Origin: Cribrihabitans_A pelagius
GTDB lineage: Bacteria > Pseudomonadota > Alphaproteobacteria > Rhodobacterales > Rhodobacteraceae
Direction: 5' to 3'
DNA: 64,000 bases
Assembly (NCBI RefSeq): GCF_048820915.1
Contig: NZ_JBMERR010000020.1
Coordinates: forward strand, 1 to 64,000
Shown here one piece after another: positions 35,207 through 42,937 of this stretch (positions within the stretch are counted from its first letter, which is position 1; every line of letters begins with the position of its first letter). Under the pieces are notes generated by a model that worked only from the letters and a program-made list of their open reading frames with translations, was not told where the DNA came from and ran no database searches. The translations under genes and the position numbers were made by a program.

Positions 35207-36253
35207 TCAGCGCAGGGCGCGCAGGTTGCTGGTGTGTGGCTGGTGCCCGCGCCGGAAGTCCCAGCCGTGCTGCAGCAGGCGTTCCGGCAGGTCTTCGGGT
35301 GCCATTTTGCGATAGATGTTGGCTGTGTCCGCATCGGCCCATCCGCCAAGGTCCAAGAGCTTTCCGAAATCCTGGGTCTGAGAGTAAAACCATGTGGCCC
35401 AAGTGTGCCGGATGGTGTGCGGCGTCACCTTGCGGGGGCCGTTGCCTTCCAATCCGGCGCGGTGGCGCGCCTTGTTGAATGCCGTCTTGATCTGGCCGCC
35501 GGTGTTGTCGCGCAGCTCATATGGTTTGCCGCGCGAAGTCAGAAACAGCTCCCCTTTTTCCGGCAGGTCCTTGGTGCAAATCATCTGGCGGGCGCGTTCG
35601 GGAAACTCGACCATCCGGGGATGCCCGCTTTTCGTGTCCACAAGGTACGCCTGCCGGGTGCCCTGGTAGAAGGTTGACGCCTGCAGGCTGAGAGTTTCGC
35701 GTACCCGCGCGCCTGAGCCGATCATGAAGCCTATGATCCTGATGAGGTGCGGCGGCAGCTCTGCCGCGAAGGCTTCAAATTCCTCCGGTGTCAACCAGCG
35801 GGTAACTTTGGTGTCTACCTTGCGGCGCCGCAGCCGGATAGGGTCGCAAAGTTTATCCTCGGCAGCCATGTTCAGGATGGCGGAGATCGGCGTGATGAGC
35901 TGGCGGTTGATCGTCGCGGGCGCAGCCTTCGGATACAGCTTTTGGGCTGCAGCGTTGATGGCGGCATTGTCGATCTCGGACAGTTTCTTGCCCGCGAAAT
36001 GCCGCAGCAGGGGGTCAAGAAACCGCTCCTCTCCGTCCGCCATCAGGTAGTTGACTACGGCTTCCTCAAAGGTTGCCGTGGCTTTCTTTCCAAGGGCAGC
36101 ACGTTGGAGGATTTGCGCTTCCGTCCTGATGCGGATCGCTTCTGCCGCTTTTCGGTTACTAGTTTGAGTGCTGCGGTCAACGTGGATCCCTGCGACAGTG
36201 CCGCGGATGTACCAGTTGAGCGAGCCGGGTTTGCGTCTAAGCTTGAGGGGCAT
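35207..36253 (-). CDS. int: Phage integrase, tyrosine recombinase
   Basis: 348 aa. The N-terminal arm-binding part (MPLKLRRKPGSLNWYIRGTV) is followed by a SAM-like core-binding domain at about residues 65-150. The catalytic domain shows Arg in GSGARVRETL, the box HTIRHTWATW, and the nucleophile Tyr314 in TANIYRKM. It should recombine attP with the tRNA-Thr gene seen truncated at 30154. It is transcribed leftward, and its start overlaps the excisionase-like gene by about 200 bases. Confidence 0.95.
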   Translation of the reverse strand: MPLKLRRKPGSLNWYIRGTVAGIHVDRSTQTSNRKAAEAIRIRTEAQILQRAALGKKATATFEEAVVNYLMADGEERFLDPLLRHFAGKKLSEIDNAAINAAAQKLYPKAAPATINRQLITPISAILNMAAEDKLCDPIRLRRRKVDTKVTRWLTPEEFEAFAAELPPHLIRIIGFMIGSGARVRETLSLQASTFYQGTRQAYLVDTKSGHPRMVEFPERARQMICTKDLPEKGELFLTSRGKPYELRDNTGGQIKTAFNKARHRAGLEGNGPRKVTPHTIRHTWATWFYSQTQDFGKLLDLGGWADADTANIYRKMAPEDLPERLLQHGWDFRRGHQPHTSNLRALR

Positions 36254-36465
36254 GTGTGTTGCTCCGTGATAAAGGCATCAGCCAGATCTTCGCGCCGGTA
36301 GAGCACTTTGAACTTTCCGCGGGTTTCGATCCACCTCAGCAGACCTTTCCGGCGCAGATCGTCGAGGCCGCCGCGGTTGGTGACAATTCCATGCTCTGCC
36401 AGCCACGCGACTGCCTCATCCGTGTTGAGGTTCTTATCCTGGGTGAGGATTTGCAGCTTGTTCAT
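36055..36465 (-). CDS. Excisionase-like DNA-binding protein overlapping int
   Basis: 136 aa from the ATG at 36465. Residues about 10-65 look like a MerR/excisionase winged helix (TDEAVAWLAEHGIVTNRGGL, DLRRKGLLRW, VLYRREDLADAF). The C-terminal ~65 residues are basic, low in structure, and encoded in a different frame over the first 199 bases of int. Small basic winged-helix proteins just upstream of int usually direct excision. Its start overlaps the previous small gene by ATGA, so it is coupled to it. Confidence 0.7.
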   Translation of the reverse strand: MNKLQILTQDKNLNTDEAVAWLAEHGIVTNRGGLDDLRRKGLLRWIETRGKFKVLYRREDLADAFITEQHTCPSSLDANPARSTGTSAALSQGSTLTAALKLVTEKRQKRSASGRKRKSSNVLPLERKPRQPLRKP

Positions 36466-36623
36466 TTGCCGGATGCCTCCCTGATGATCATGCCGCAGGT
36501 GAAAAGAAGAAAGAGAATCAACAGGCAAACGCCCATTCCTGAGCCGTCAATCAAGGCCACAATCGGGCCGTGAGATGGCGGCCAAGCGCTCGCCTGTGGC
36601 GGTGGTGTGTCAATGTTGGTCAT
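36462..36623 (-). CDS. Small single-pass membrane protein
   Basis: 53 aa from the ATG at 36623, with an AAGGTG site that is itself part of a repressor-type operator. After a Pro-rich N-terminus there is one hydrophobic segment (VCLLILFLLFTCGMII) near the C-terminus. It overlaps the excisionase-like gene by four bases and is the first gene of the leftward int operon. Function unknown. Confidence 0.6.
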   Translation of the reverse strand: MTNIDTPPPQASAWPPSHGPIVALIDGSGMGVCLLILFLLFTCGMIIREASGK

Positions 36624-36628
36624 GCTCT

Positions 36629-36672
36629 CACCTTCAAGGGTGTGTTTGGTGTGTATCACACATTTAAAGGTG
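36629..36672. promoter_or_regulatory. Two operator copies upstream of the leftward int operon
   Basis: CACCTTCAAGGGTG (36629-36642) and CACATTTAAAGGTG (36659-36672) are variants of the perfect palindrome CACCTTTAAAGGTG seen in the early switch. The first overlaps the ribosome site of the leftward gene starting at 36623; the second lies about 30 bp upstream. They probably let the prophage repressor, or the early protein, control excision and integration genes. Confidence 0.65.
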
Positions 36673-36739
36673 TGGCACAAGCAATAAAGGCTTTCAAGTA
36701 GAGCTTTGCGTGCGCATCTATATGTTGTGCAGCTCCGGG

Positions 36740-36768
36740 TTGACTGACGCAAGTTAGCGTCCTAGGAG
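36740..36768 (+). promoter_or_regulatory. Possible promoter with a small inverted repeat
   Basis: TTGACT (36740-36745) is followed at 17 bases by TAGGAG. Between them is GACGC (36746-36750) facing GCGTC (36757-36761), perhaps an operator. It would drive the short rightward gene at 36806. Only the -35 is close to consensus. Confidence 0.4.
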
Positions 36769-36805
36769 TGTGCAAATGACGATTTAAGGTTGGAAGGATA
36801 CAATA

Positions 36806-37054
36806 ATGTGTGAACCGCAGATGCCCCATAAGGGCGATGCGCAGCTTGTCCCGGAGAGCGTCAAAGCTCATCGGGGCGGCGGCGGGGGTTCCCGCAATTC
36901 AGGTGCAGCGCCCCAAGATTACGCCGGGGCCGCTGTTGTTTGTGAAAATGAGTTCGAAGTGTTTGGCGCCCTTGCCCCTCTGGCTGCTGGCCGGGGTGAG
37001 CAAGAGCTGAATGATTTGGCTGATCGCCTTGAGAGCTTCCTGGCGGAGCGCTAA
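36806..37054 (+). CDS. Small hypothetical phage protein
   Basis: 82 aa preceded by GGAAGGAT at good spacing. It contains a glycine run (RGGGGGSRN) in a probably flexible N-terminal half and an acidic helical C-terminus (ELNDLADRLESFLAE). It stands alone on the plus strand between two leftward genes and is followed 20 bases later by an intrinsic terminator, so it is a single-gene transcript. Function unknown; such isolated units between int and the repressor are often expressed in the lysogen. Confidence 0.55.
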   Translation: MCEPQMPHKGDAQLVPESVKAHRGGGGGSRNSGAAPQDYAGAAVVCENEFEVFGALAPLAAGRGEQELNDLADRLESFLAER

Positions 37055-37074
37055 CGCCGCCTTTTAAAAGAACA

Positions 37075-37098
37075 AAAGCGGCGTTGCCGCCGCTTTTT
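37075..37098 (+). terminator. Intrinsic terminator after the 82-aa gene
   Basis: AAAGCGGCG (37075-37083), loop TTGC, CGCCGCTTT (37088-37096), then further T to 37098. The stem is perfect and flanked by A and T, so it could also work for leftward transcription from the repressor gene. Confidence 0.85.
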
Positions 37099-37138
37099 CT
37101 TTGACTTGTTTGCCGGATCTGGTGGCATTCGTGAGAGC

Positions 37139-37480
37139 TTACGCCCTGCCTTTCTCGGCAGCAATAAATGCTTCAAGGTCTTTTGCGTCTATGCTGTCAA
37201 TCAGTTTGGCAAGTCTAATGCGTGCGGGCGAAATTGCCTGATCTGACACGATTAGCGAGATTGGAACGTTTAGCACCTCACATGCTGAAAGCAGGTTTGT
37301 CAGAGTAATGTCTGTCTCACCTCTGCAAAACTTCCCCAGGACGTTGTTGCTCATGCCCCCCTCAACCGCGGCGGATGTCTCGCTGTAGGGACTTAGGGAA
37401 ATAGCCATTCTCAAATTCATTCGGGCGTTTTCGACTTTGCGCAGGACTTCTGGTCTGCGCTCGTTCTTTGGTTTCGCCAT
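37139..37480 (-). CDS. Short XRE-type repressor (candidate prophage CI)
   Basis: 113 aa. A helix-turn-helix of the XRE/lambda-repressor type lies at about residues 35-75 (GGMSNNVLGKFCRGETDITL, then TNLLSACEVLNVPISLIV). The C-terminal ~35 residues are a charged helix. It lacks the S24 autoprotease domain of LexA/CI-type repressors. It is divergent from the early gene at 37670, with three operator-like palindromes in the gap, exactly where a CI-like repressor is expected. Most likely it binds the CACCTTTAAAGGTG family of sites found through the element. Confidence 0.75.
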   Translation of the reverse strand: MAKPKNERRPEVLRKVENARMNLRMAISLSPYSETSAAVEGGMSNNVLGKFCRGETDITLTNLLSACEVLNVPISLIVSDQAISPARIRLAKLIDSIDAKDLEAFIAAEKGRA

Positions 37481-37544
37481 TTGTTTTACCTAATCAATTC
37501 AAACTTTTTCGAGTGGTCGGGCTGCCGACCTCTAACGAATGGCT

Positions 37545-37640
37545 AACATTTAAAGGTGGGGTTGGCAACTTCAAGTAGGGATAACCCTTAATAAGGTGCG
37601 TTCGCTGGGTTGACCACACCTTTAAAGGTGTTATGGATAC
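37545..37640. promoter_or_regulatory. Early switch: three operators and the early rightward promoter
   Basis: Operators: AACATTTAAAGGTG (37545-37558), AACCCTTAATAAGGTG (37583-37598) and the perfect 16-bp palindrome ACACCTTTAAAGGTGT (37616-37631). Their centres are about 34-39 bp apart. TTGACC (37610-37615) and TATGGATA-like sequence at 37632-37639 make a promoter whose spacer is the third palindrome. A repressor bound there would block early transcription, as at lambda OR. Confidence 0.8.
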
Positions 37641-37669
37641 ATATAGTGTTTGATTTGTGAGGAAGCACC

Positions 37670-38023
37670 ATGAAGGAACAAGGAATCTTGGCGGATCTCC
37701 CGCCCCCTGCCGTGTTTCGCGGTTGGCTTTTGTGCGCTGTCACGGACTTGGAGCTTCCCGCTCAAGTTGTCTCAGGCGCAACTGGCGGCATTAACGCGGT
37801 TGGCCGGTTTATGAAGGGGAGCAGCAAGGATTTGCGGCTGTCCCGCGCCAATGCAGTTGAGGTTTTTTTGCGCAAACAGGCCGCGGAAAAAGGGAAAGTT
37901 CTGCCTCCTGTGACCCCTCAGGATGTGCAGGCTTACACGGTTCGCGTCTGCGCCAAGCTGGATGAGCGTTTCCCTGATTGGCGGGAAGCCATCGCAGAGC
38001 AAGCGGGGTGCGAACATGCCTGA
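37670..38023 (+). CDS. First early gene, Cro-position protein
   Basis: 117 aa with GAGGAAG before the start. Residues about 15-70 could hold a helix-turn-helix (FRGWLLCAVTDLELPAQVVS, GGINAVGRFMKG), and the segment 'RFMKGSSKDLRLSRANAVEVF' resembles the recognition part of XRE-like proteins. It sits in the place of lambda Cro, divergent from the repressor and directly under the operator-controlled promoter. Family not recognised with certainty. The next gene starts inside its last 8 bases. Confidence 0.6.
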   Translation: MKEQGILADLPPPAVFRGWLLCAVTDLELPAQVVSGATGGINAVGRFMKGSSKDLRLSRANAVEVFLRKQAAEKGKVLPPVTPQDVQAYTVRVCAKLDERFPDWREAIAEQAGCEHA

Positions 38024-38285
38024 GATCGGCCTGACGTTGAACGACAAGGAAGAGAGAGAGATCGAGCATATCGCCCGATCCTTTGCGGCGCAGCATGGTC
38101 TAGCCCCGGTTTCGGTTGGCGAAATGGCTACTGAGCTTCTGCGCAGTCATTTGGTTTTGTGCCGTGACTGCCCCGGCGTTCTGCCGTCGCCCAAGCCCGT
38201 TGTGCGGGGCAAAATTGCCCGCAAGGGGCGGATTGAAGGCAAAGGCGGTGTGAGCCTGAAGGATGGCATCAATGCCAAAGCCTGA
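38016..38285 (+). CDS. Hypothetical early phage protein
   Basis: 89 aa starting at 38016, overlapping the preceding gene by 8 bases. The N-terminal half is an acidic helix (LNDKEEREIEHIARSFAAQH). The middle has CRDC. The C-terminus is strongly basic (RGKIARKGRIEGKGG). It is part of the early operon ahead of ssb; function unknown. Confidence 0.6.
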   Translation: MPEIGLTLNDKEEREIEHIARSFAAQHGLAPVSVGEMATELLRSHLVLCRDCPGVLPSPKPVVRGKIARKGRIEGKGGVSLKDGINAKA

Positions 38286-38550
38286 CCAAACCTATTTTTC
38301 TTCTGGCGGGCGTCGCTTGGTGCGCCGCGATCCGCGGCAGGATCCCAAGATGGCGAATTGCCCGATTGCCCTGCAGCGTATTTGCGGCACCTGTTCAGGC
38401 TTTCCACCGGATGCGGCGATCCGGGCCAAAGCGCAGCCCTGCGCCACCCGGCAAGTCTATGTGGACGGCTCGCGTTGTGCGGCGTCCTGCACTCTCTGGT
38501 CGCGCAAGAGCGCGCCTGTTTCCCCTATTGCACAAGGAAATTCGAAATGA
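38272..38550 (+). CDS. Small cysteine-rich early phage protein
   Basis: 92 aa from the ATG at 38272 (AAGGA eight bases upstream), with another in-frame ATG at 38263. Five cysteines are spread along it (CPIALQRICGTC, then PCATRQ and CAASC), suggesting a small metal-binding fold. It overlaps its neighbours on both sides, typical of the tightly packed early operon. Not recognised. Confidence 0.55.
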   Translation: MPKPDQTYFSSGGRRLVRRDPRQDPKMANCPIALQRICGTCSGFPPDAAIRAKAQPCATRQVYVDGSRCAASCTLWSRKSAPVSPIAQGNSK

Positions 38551-38834
38551 CTGCAGACAACCGCGACTACCGCACCATCATTGTTCATGGCCCGATGGGG
38601 TGCGGCAAGACGCATCACGGCAAGGATCTCGCCCGCGCCCTGGGTTGCCGCGAGGTGATTGACGGCTGGGCGGAAATGGGCCTCGCCAATGGCTTCCTTC
38701 CGCCGGTTTCTCCCGGTGCCCTGCACCTGACGAACCTGCCTCTGAACCCTGCGCGGCACCGCCCGCCGGAGGGCGCCGTTGTCCTGTCGTTTGATGCGGC
38801 TATGGCTGTGGCCTTTGCGGTGGGCGCGATCTGA
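38547..38834 (+). CDS. Small P-loop NTPase-like protein
   Basis: 95 aa. The N-terminus has a Walker A-like loop (IIVHGPMGCGKTHHG). The rest is too short for a full ATPase: Walker B is not evident, although VVLSFDAAMA near the end could serve. It overlaps the preceding stop (ATGA) and the ssb start (TGATG). Possibly a nucleotide-binding accessory of replication; function inferred only from the loop and the location. Confidence 0.6.
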   Translation: MTADNRDYRTIIVHGPMGCGKTHHGKDLARALGCREVIDGWAEMGLANGFLPPVSPGALHLTNLPLNPARHRPPEGAVVLSFDAAMAVAFAVGAI

Positions 38835-39313
38835 TGGCGGGTTCTCTCAACAAGGTCATGCTGATCGGCCACCTGGGCCGGGATCCTGAGGTTCGCACGT
38901 TCCAGAATGGCGGCAAGGTCTGCAACATGCGGGTTGCCACCTCTGAAAGCTGGAAGGACCGCAACACGGGCGAGCGCCGCGAGCGCACGGAATGGCATTC
39001 CGTCGCCATCTTCAATGAGGGCTTGGTGCGGGTGGCGGAGCAATATCTGCGCAAGGGGTCCAAGGTCTATATTGAGGGTCAGCTGCAAACCCGCAAATGG
39101 CAGGATCAGAGCGGGCAGGATCGCTATTCAACTGAGGTGGTGCTGCAGGGCTTCGGCTCTACGCTCACCATGCTTGACCCGCGGCAAGATGGCGGCTCGG
39201 GCAGTGGGTCCGGTGGCGGATCCGGCGAGGGCTATGGCGGCAGCTCGGGTGGTGGCTACGGCAGTGCATCCGGCGGCGGCCGCAACATTGATGATGATGA
39301 AATCCCGTTCTAA
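38834..39313 (+). CDS. ssb: Single-stranded DNA-binding protein
   Basis: 159 aa. The OB-fold covers residues 1-110 (MAGSLNKVMLIGHLGRDPEV, WHSVAIFNEGL, GSKVYIEGQL, YSTEVVLQGFGSTLTML). A glycine/serine-rich linker follows, and the tip DDDEIPF is the partner-docking peptide of bacterial SSB. It protects single strands during phage replication and probably loads host proteins through the tip. It lies directly upstream of the primase and helicase genes. Confidence 0.95.
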   Translation: MAGSLNKVMLIGHLGRDPEVRTFQNGGKVCNMRVATSESWKDRNTGERRERTEWHSVAIFNEGLVRVAEQYLRKGSKVYIEGQLQTRKWQDQSGQDRYSTEVVLQGFGSTLTMLDPRQDGGSGSGSGGGSGEGYGGSSGGGYGSASGGGRNIDDDEIPF

Positions 39314-39385
39314 TTTTGAACACCCCGCGGGCGGATCTGTCTGCCCGCGCATCCCCCTGAAATTCTGATTGATTGAGGTGCCCGC

Positions 39386-40504
39386 ATGACGCTGGTGCAT
39401 GATCCCCGTATTGATGATGCGCGCAACCGGACTATGCGCGAGGTTCTGGACAAGCTGCCCCCGCTCGCTGGCGTGAAGTTCGGCAAGCGGGAGGCTGGCG
39501 GACCATGCCCCAAGTGCGGCGGTGATGATCGCTTTTCGATCAATTTCAGAAAGGGCGTCTATAACTGCCGGTTTTGTGGTGGGGGCGATCACATCGGCCT
39601 TGTGCAGTTCGTGCTTGATTGCACTTTCATGGAAGCGATTGAAGTTCTGGAGGGCGAGCGCGTCGCGGAAATTGATCCTGCAGAGCGCGAGCGCCGCAGG
39701 ATCGCGCGCGAGAAACAGCGAAAGAGTGATGAGGCCGCTGAGGCGCAATACCGCGCTTGGTCAATTCAAGATGCGGTCGATATCTGGTGTGCTGGTGGAT
39801 CCTATGAGTTTCGCGGTTCTATAGCGGAGGACTACTTGGCGTTTCGGGTGCCGGGTTTCGAGCTGCTGCCGCACGCTTTCAAGTGCTTCCGGTTCATCCC
39901 GGATCTTCCCTATGTGAAGCGGATCAAAAGGCGAAATCACACGCTGCATTCCGGCCCGGTTCTGGTGGCCGCGGTGCAGGCCCCGGATGGCATGATGCGC
40001 GCGGTGCATCGAACTTGGATAGATCTGGATCAGCCAAGCGGCAAGGCGCAGATATTCGCGCCTGACGGCAAGCAACTGCCGTCCAAGGTGGTGCGCGGAT
40101 CCAAGCAAGGCGGCGCGATCCGCCTCACCGGCAACGCCTGCGGATCCTCGCTGGTGTCTGGTGAAGGGATTGAGACAACCCTGACCGCCCTGGTTGGCGG
40201 CGTCCTGCCGGGCGCGAGCTATTGGGCCGGTGTGGATCTCGGCAACATGTCGGGCAAGCGCATTGGCGGCAAGTTCTCGGATGAGCCGGATATGGATGGC
40301 GGCCCCTCGTTTGTGCCGCCCTGCACGGTGAATGATTTCTGGCTAATCAAGGATGGCGATAGCGAACCCCGCCAGACCCAAGCACAGCTAACAGCCTGCG
40401 CCAAGCGGGCGATGCGGATCAACCCCGGCCTCAGCGCGTATATCGTGCCATCGGTGCCGGGCGGTGATCTGAACGACATGATCAAGAGGCCCGGCGAGCA
40501 ATGA
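39386..40504 (+). CDS. Phage primase with zinc-binding and TOPRIM-like domains
   Basis: 372 aa. Residues about 38-75 hold a DnaG/P4-type zinc ribbon (CPKCGGDDRFSINFR, CRFCGGGDHIGLVQF). The middle is basic and charged. The C-terminal third is TOPRIM-like, with the conserved Glu in VSGEGIETTLTAL and an acidic DGD in WLIKDGDSEP in place of the usual DxD. It should make primers for phage DNA replication. Its stop overlaps the helicase start (ATGA), so the two act as a primase-helicase pair. Confidence 0.85.
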   Translation: MTLVHDPRIDDARNRTMREVLDKLPPLAGVKFGKREAGGPCPKCGGDDRFSINFRKGVYNCRFCGGGDHIGLVQFVLDCTFMEAIEVLEGERVAEIDPAERERRRIAREKQRKSDEAAEAQYRAWSIQDAVDIWCAGGSYEFRGSIAEDYLAFRVPGFELLPHAFKCFRFIPDLPYVKRIKRRNHTLHSGPVLVAAVQAPDGMMRAVHRTWIDLDQPSGKAQIFAPDGKQLPSKVVRGSKQGGAIRLTGNACGSSLVSGEGIETTLTALVGGVLPGASYWAGVDLGNMSGKRIGGKFSDEPDMDGGPSFVPPCTVNDFWLIKDGDSEPRQTQAQLTACAKRAMRINPGLSAYIVPSVPGGDLNDMIKRPGEQ

Positions 40505-42294
40505 ACGAACAATACGACGATGTGCGCGCGGCCTGGGACCGGGCTGAGCCGGTCTATCCTGATGGCTATGACCCCGGTCCGGATCCCCGCACCCCTCAGG
40601 ATGCCGGCCCATATGATCCCGCCCATGATCCCGATGAGATCCTTGCGCAGGAATGCGCGGTGTTCCCGCTGAATGACTACGGCAATGGCAAGCGCTTCAA
40701 GAGCTACTTTGGCGCCGATTGCCTGTTTGTGCCGCGGGTGGCTTGGTTCACTTGGAAGGACCGCTTGTGGGAACAGGATGATGATCAGCTTGAAACCCGC
40801 CGCCTTGCACAGCAGGTTTCCGGCAAGATCACCCGCGAGGCGCAGCACATCCGTCTTGAGGAATGGGAGCAGATGCAGGTTGAGGCGGGCGATCAGGCCC
40901 GCGAGGAAGTTGACGAAATCAAAGCGGTCACGCCTTCCAAGCGCTCTGAGGAACAAAAGGCCCGCCTGCGCGATCTTGAAAAGGTTGTTGAGCGCAGCGA
41001 GGATCTGAAAAAGAAACTGTCGGCGCTGAGGCGCGGCCACCATTCGCACGCCAAAGCGGCCGGAAACACCGGCCCGATCAACAACATGATGCGCGAGGCG
41101 CAGGTTGACCTTTATCAGCCGCTTACCCGGCTGAATGAGGATCCGCTGATGATCAACACGGAAACCGGGGTGATCCGGTTCCGGGTTGAAATGGATCCGC
41201 GCACGAACAAGAAAAAGCTGATCCGCGAGGTGCTGAAACACGCGCGGGATCAGTACCTTTCAAAGATGATGGCGGTGGAGTTCAACCCGGATGCCCTGTG
41301 CCCGGATTTTGAGGAGTTCCTGATTTCGATCCAGCCGGATCCGGCGCTTCGCGAGTTTCTGCAGCGCTGGTTTGGCTACTGCCTGACCGGCCTGACCACT
41401 GAACAAAAGCTGTGCTTTTTCTATGGCGAGGGCCGCAACGGCAAGTCTACCATTGTGGATCTGATCGCAAAGATGATGGCGGCCTATGCAACCACGGTAC
41501 CGATTGAAAGCCTCGCTGGATCCGATCAGCGCAAAGGCTCAGATGCAACGCCGGATCTGGTGCGCCTTCCTGGCGCCCGCATGGTGCGCGCCGCTGAGCC
41601 GGAGCGCGGCCAAAAGCTGAAAGAGGGCTTTATCAAGGCGATCACGGGCGGCGAGGAAATCCTTGTGCGCCGGATGCAGCAGGAATTTGTTGAGGTAACG
41701 CCTGAGTTCAAGCTGACGATCTCTGGCAACCACAAGCCGGAGATCCGCGGCACGGATAAGGGGATCTGGCGGCGGGTGCTGCTGGTTCCGTTCCTTGTGT
41801 CAATCCCGGATGAGGATGTTGATCCGCTGTTGCCGCAAAAGCTGTGGGCGGAGCGTTCGGGCATTCTGAATTGGATGCTGGAAGGGCTTGAGAAATGGCT
41901 GACAGATGGTCTGCAGATCCCTCAAGAGATCCTGGACGCAACAGAGGAATACCGTGAGGAAAGCGATCCCATGCTTGTGTTTATCAACAACTGCTGTGTT
42001 GTGGATGGGGATCCCGACGTGTTCACCCGTTCGCGCGAGCTGATCGACGCTTTCAATTGGTGGTATGTGGATGCGGGCAAGGGGGATCCCTGGACCTCGA
42101 AAACCGTTTCCAAGCACCTCAGCGACAAATCCAAGTTTCACAAGACGCCAGAGGGCAAGGGGTTCACGGCGGCCAAGGTCAGCGATACCGGCTATCGCGG
42201 GATCCGGCTGAGCAGCGATTTCATCCAGCTCCGTGAGGATGCGGAGGTGCGGGCAAAATACGGCTCTGGCGGCGGGCCTGAGCCGGTTGTGTGA
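40501..42294 (+). CDS. D5/P4-type SF3 helicase with appended C-terminal domain
   Basis: 597 aa. The N-terminus is acidic and probably disordered, followed by a coiled stretch (about residues 120-185). A D5_N-type domain precedes the SF3 ATPase with Walker A GEGRNGKST at residues 309-317. KLTISGNHKPEIRGTDKGIWRR contains the SF3 motif C and arginine-finger area. Residues 493-571 form a winged-helix-like domain ending in GYRGIRLS, which has relatives in two other proteins of this prophage. It unwinds DNA at the phage origin. Confidence 0.9.
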   Translation: MNEQYDDVRAAWDRAEPVYPDGYDPGPDPRTPQDAGPYDPAHDPDEILAQECAVFPLNDYGNGKRFKSYFGADCLFVPRVAWFTWKDRLWEQDDDQLETRRLAQQVSGKITREAQHIRLEEWEQMQVEAGDQAREEVDEIKAVTPSKRSEEQKARLRDLEKVVERSEDLKKKLSALRRGHHSHAKAAGNTGPINNMMREAQVDLYQPLTRLNEDPLMINTETGVIRFRVEMDPRTNKKKLIREVLKHARDQYLSKMMAVEFNPDALCPDFEEFLISIQPDPALREFLQRWFGYCLTGLTTEQKLCFFYGEGRNGKSTIVDLIAKMMAAYATTVPIESLAGSDQRKGSDATPDLVRLPGARMVRAAEPERGQKLKEGFIKAITGGEEILVRRMQQEFVEVTPEFKLTISGNHKPEIRGTDKGIWRRVLLVPFLVSIPDEDVDPLLPQKLWAERSGILNWMLEGLEKWLTDGLQIPQEILDATEEYREESDPMLVFINNCCVVDGDPDVFTRSRELIDAFNWWYVDAGKGDPWTSKTVSKHLSDKSKFHKTPEGKGFTAAKVSDTGYRGIRLSSDFIQLREDAEVRAKYGSGGGPEPVV

Positions 42295-42307
42295 TTTTGG
42301 CGCGCGC

Positions 42308-42748
42308 TTACTGATTGAGTGCGCGCCATGCGCTGGACTGCTTTTCCGCACAGAAGGCAATCATATCGAATTGCGGTTCCCATTTGGGGATGCAGGTTCC
42401 CGCGACTTCCCGCCCTATCTCGGCGGGAAGGGTATCCAGAATATCAACAAGGGCGCCCATCCCTTCCATCTGCTTTCTGGCGCAGAATAGAACCATATCC
42501 CACTGCTGATCCCACTTGCGTTCACAATGCCGTAGAGAGGGAGCAAAATTAGCGTTGCCGCCAAGGGATTTTTCGATGGCGGTGTAGCCCGTCCATCCCT
42601 CTTGGCGCTTGTTGATGCAGAACTTGACCATGTCATACTGGCTTCCCCATTTGGCGGAGCATTCAGCCTTGACCTGATCGGGTGAGTAATCTTCTGCGGC
42701 TGCGGATGTTGCGCTCAGAAGAAGTGCTAGCAGGATCGCGTTTTTCAA
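42308..42748 (-). CDS. Secreted triple-repeat cysteine protein (lysogenic conversion candidate)
   Basis: 146 aa with a TTG start at 42748 and an AAGGTG site. Residues 1-18 are a Sec signal peptide ending SAAA. The mature part has three repeats of about 40 residues, each with the pattern C-x2-KW-x2-Q-aromatic-DM-hydrophobic-x-FC-x3-KQ or KR. Examples are CSAKWGSQYDMVKFC, CERKWDQQWDMVLFC and CIPKWEPQFDMIAFC. Six cysteines, two per repeat, could make three disulphides. It opposes the neighbouring early genes and has operator-like sites just upstream of its start. A periplasmic product carried by a prophage often blocks superinfection or changes the host surface. Family not recognised. Confidence 0.8.
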   Translation of the reverse strand: MKNAILLALLLSATSAAAEDYSPDQVKAECSAKWGSQYDMVKFCINKRQEGWTGYTAIEKSLGGNANFAPSLRHCERKWDQQWDMVLFCARKQMEGMGALVDILDTLPAEIGREVAGTCIPKWEPQFDMIAFCAEKQSSAWRALNQ

Positions 42749-42756
42749 TTGAGGTG

Positions 42757-42790
42757 CACCTTAAAATGTGTGTATAAGCCTAAAAGGCGT
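42757..42790. promoter_or_regulatory. Operator-like sites upstream of the triple-repeat gene
   Basis: CACCTTAAAATGTG (42757-42770) and AGCCTAAAAGGCGT (42777-42790) are degenerate relatives of CACCTTTAAAGGTG. The first sits 9 bp before the start codon and supplies its AAGGTG ribosome site on the minus strand. Confidence 0.5.
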
Positions 42791-42937
42791 TCTCGAAATT
42801 CTGTTCTGCTAAGGCTTGACACGGAATCGACGGATGGGCAACCTAAGGGCGCAGATCGGAAAAGGGTCTGCCAGGATTGGAACCCTGTCTGTTCGTAGAC
42901 GCCTGATAGCCTGCGTCGTTTGTCGTGGGCTTTTCTT

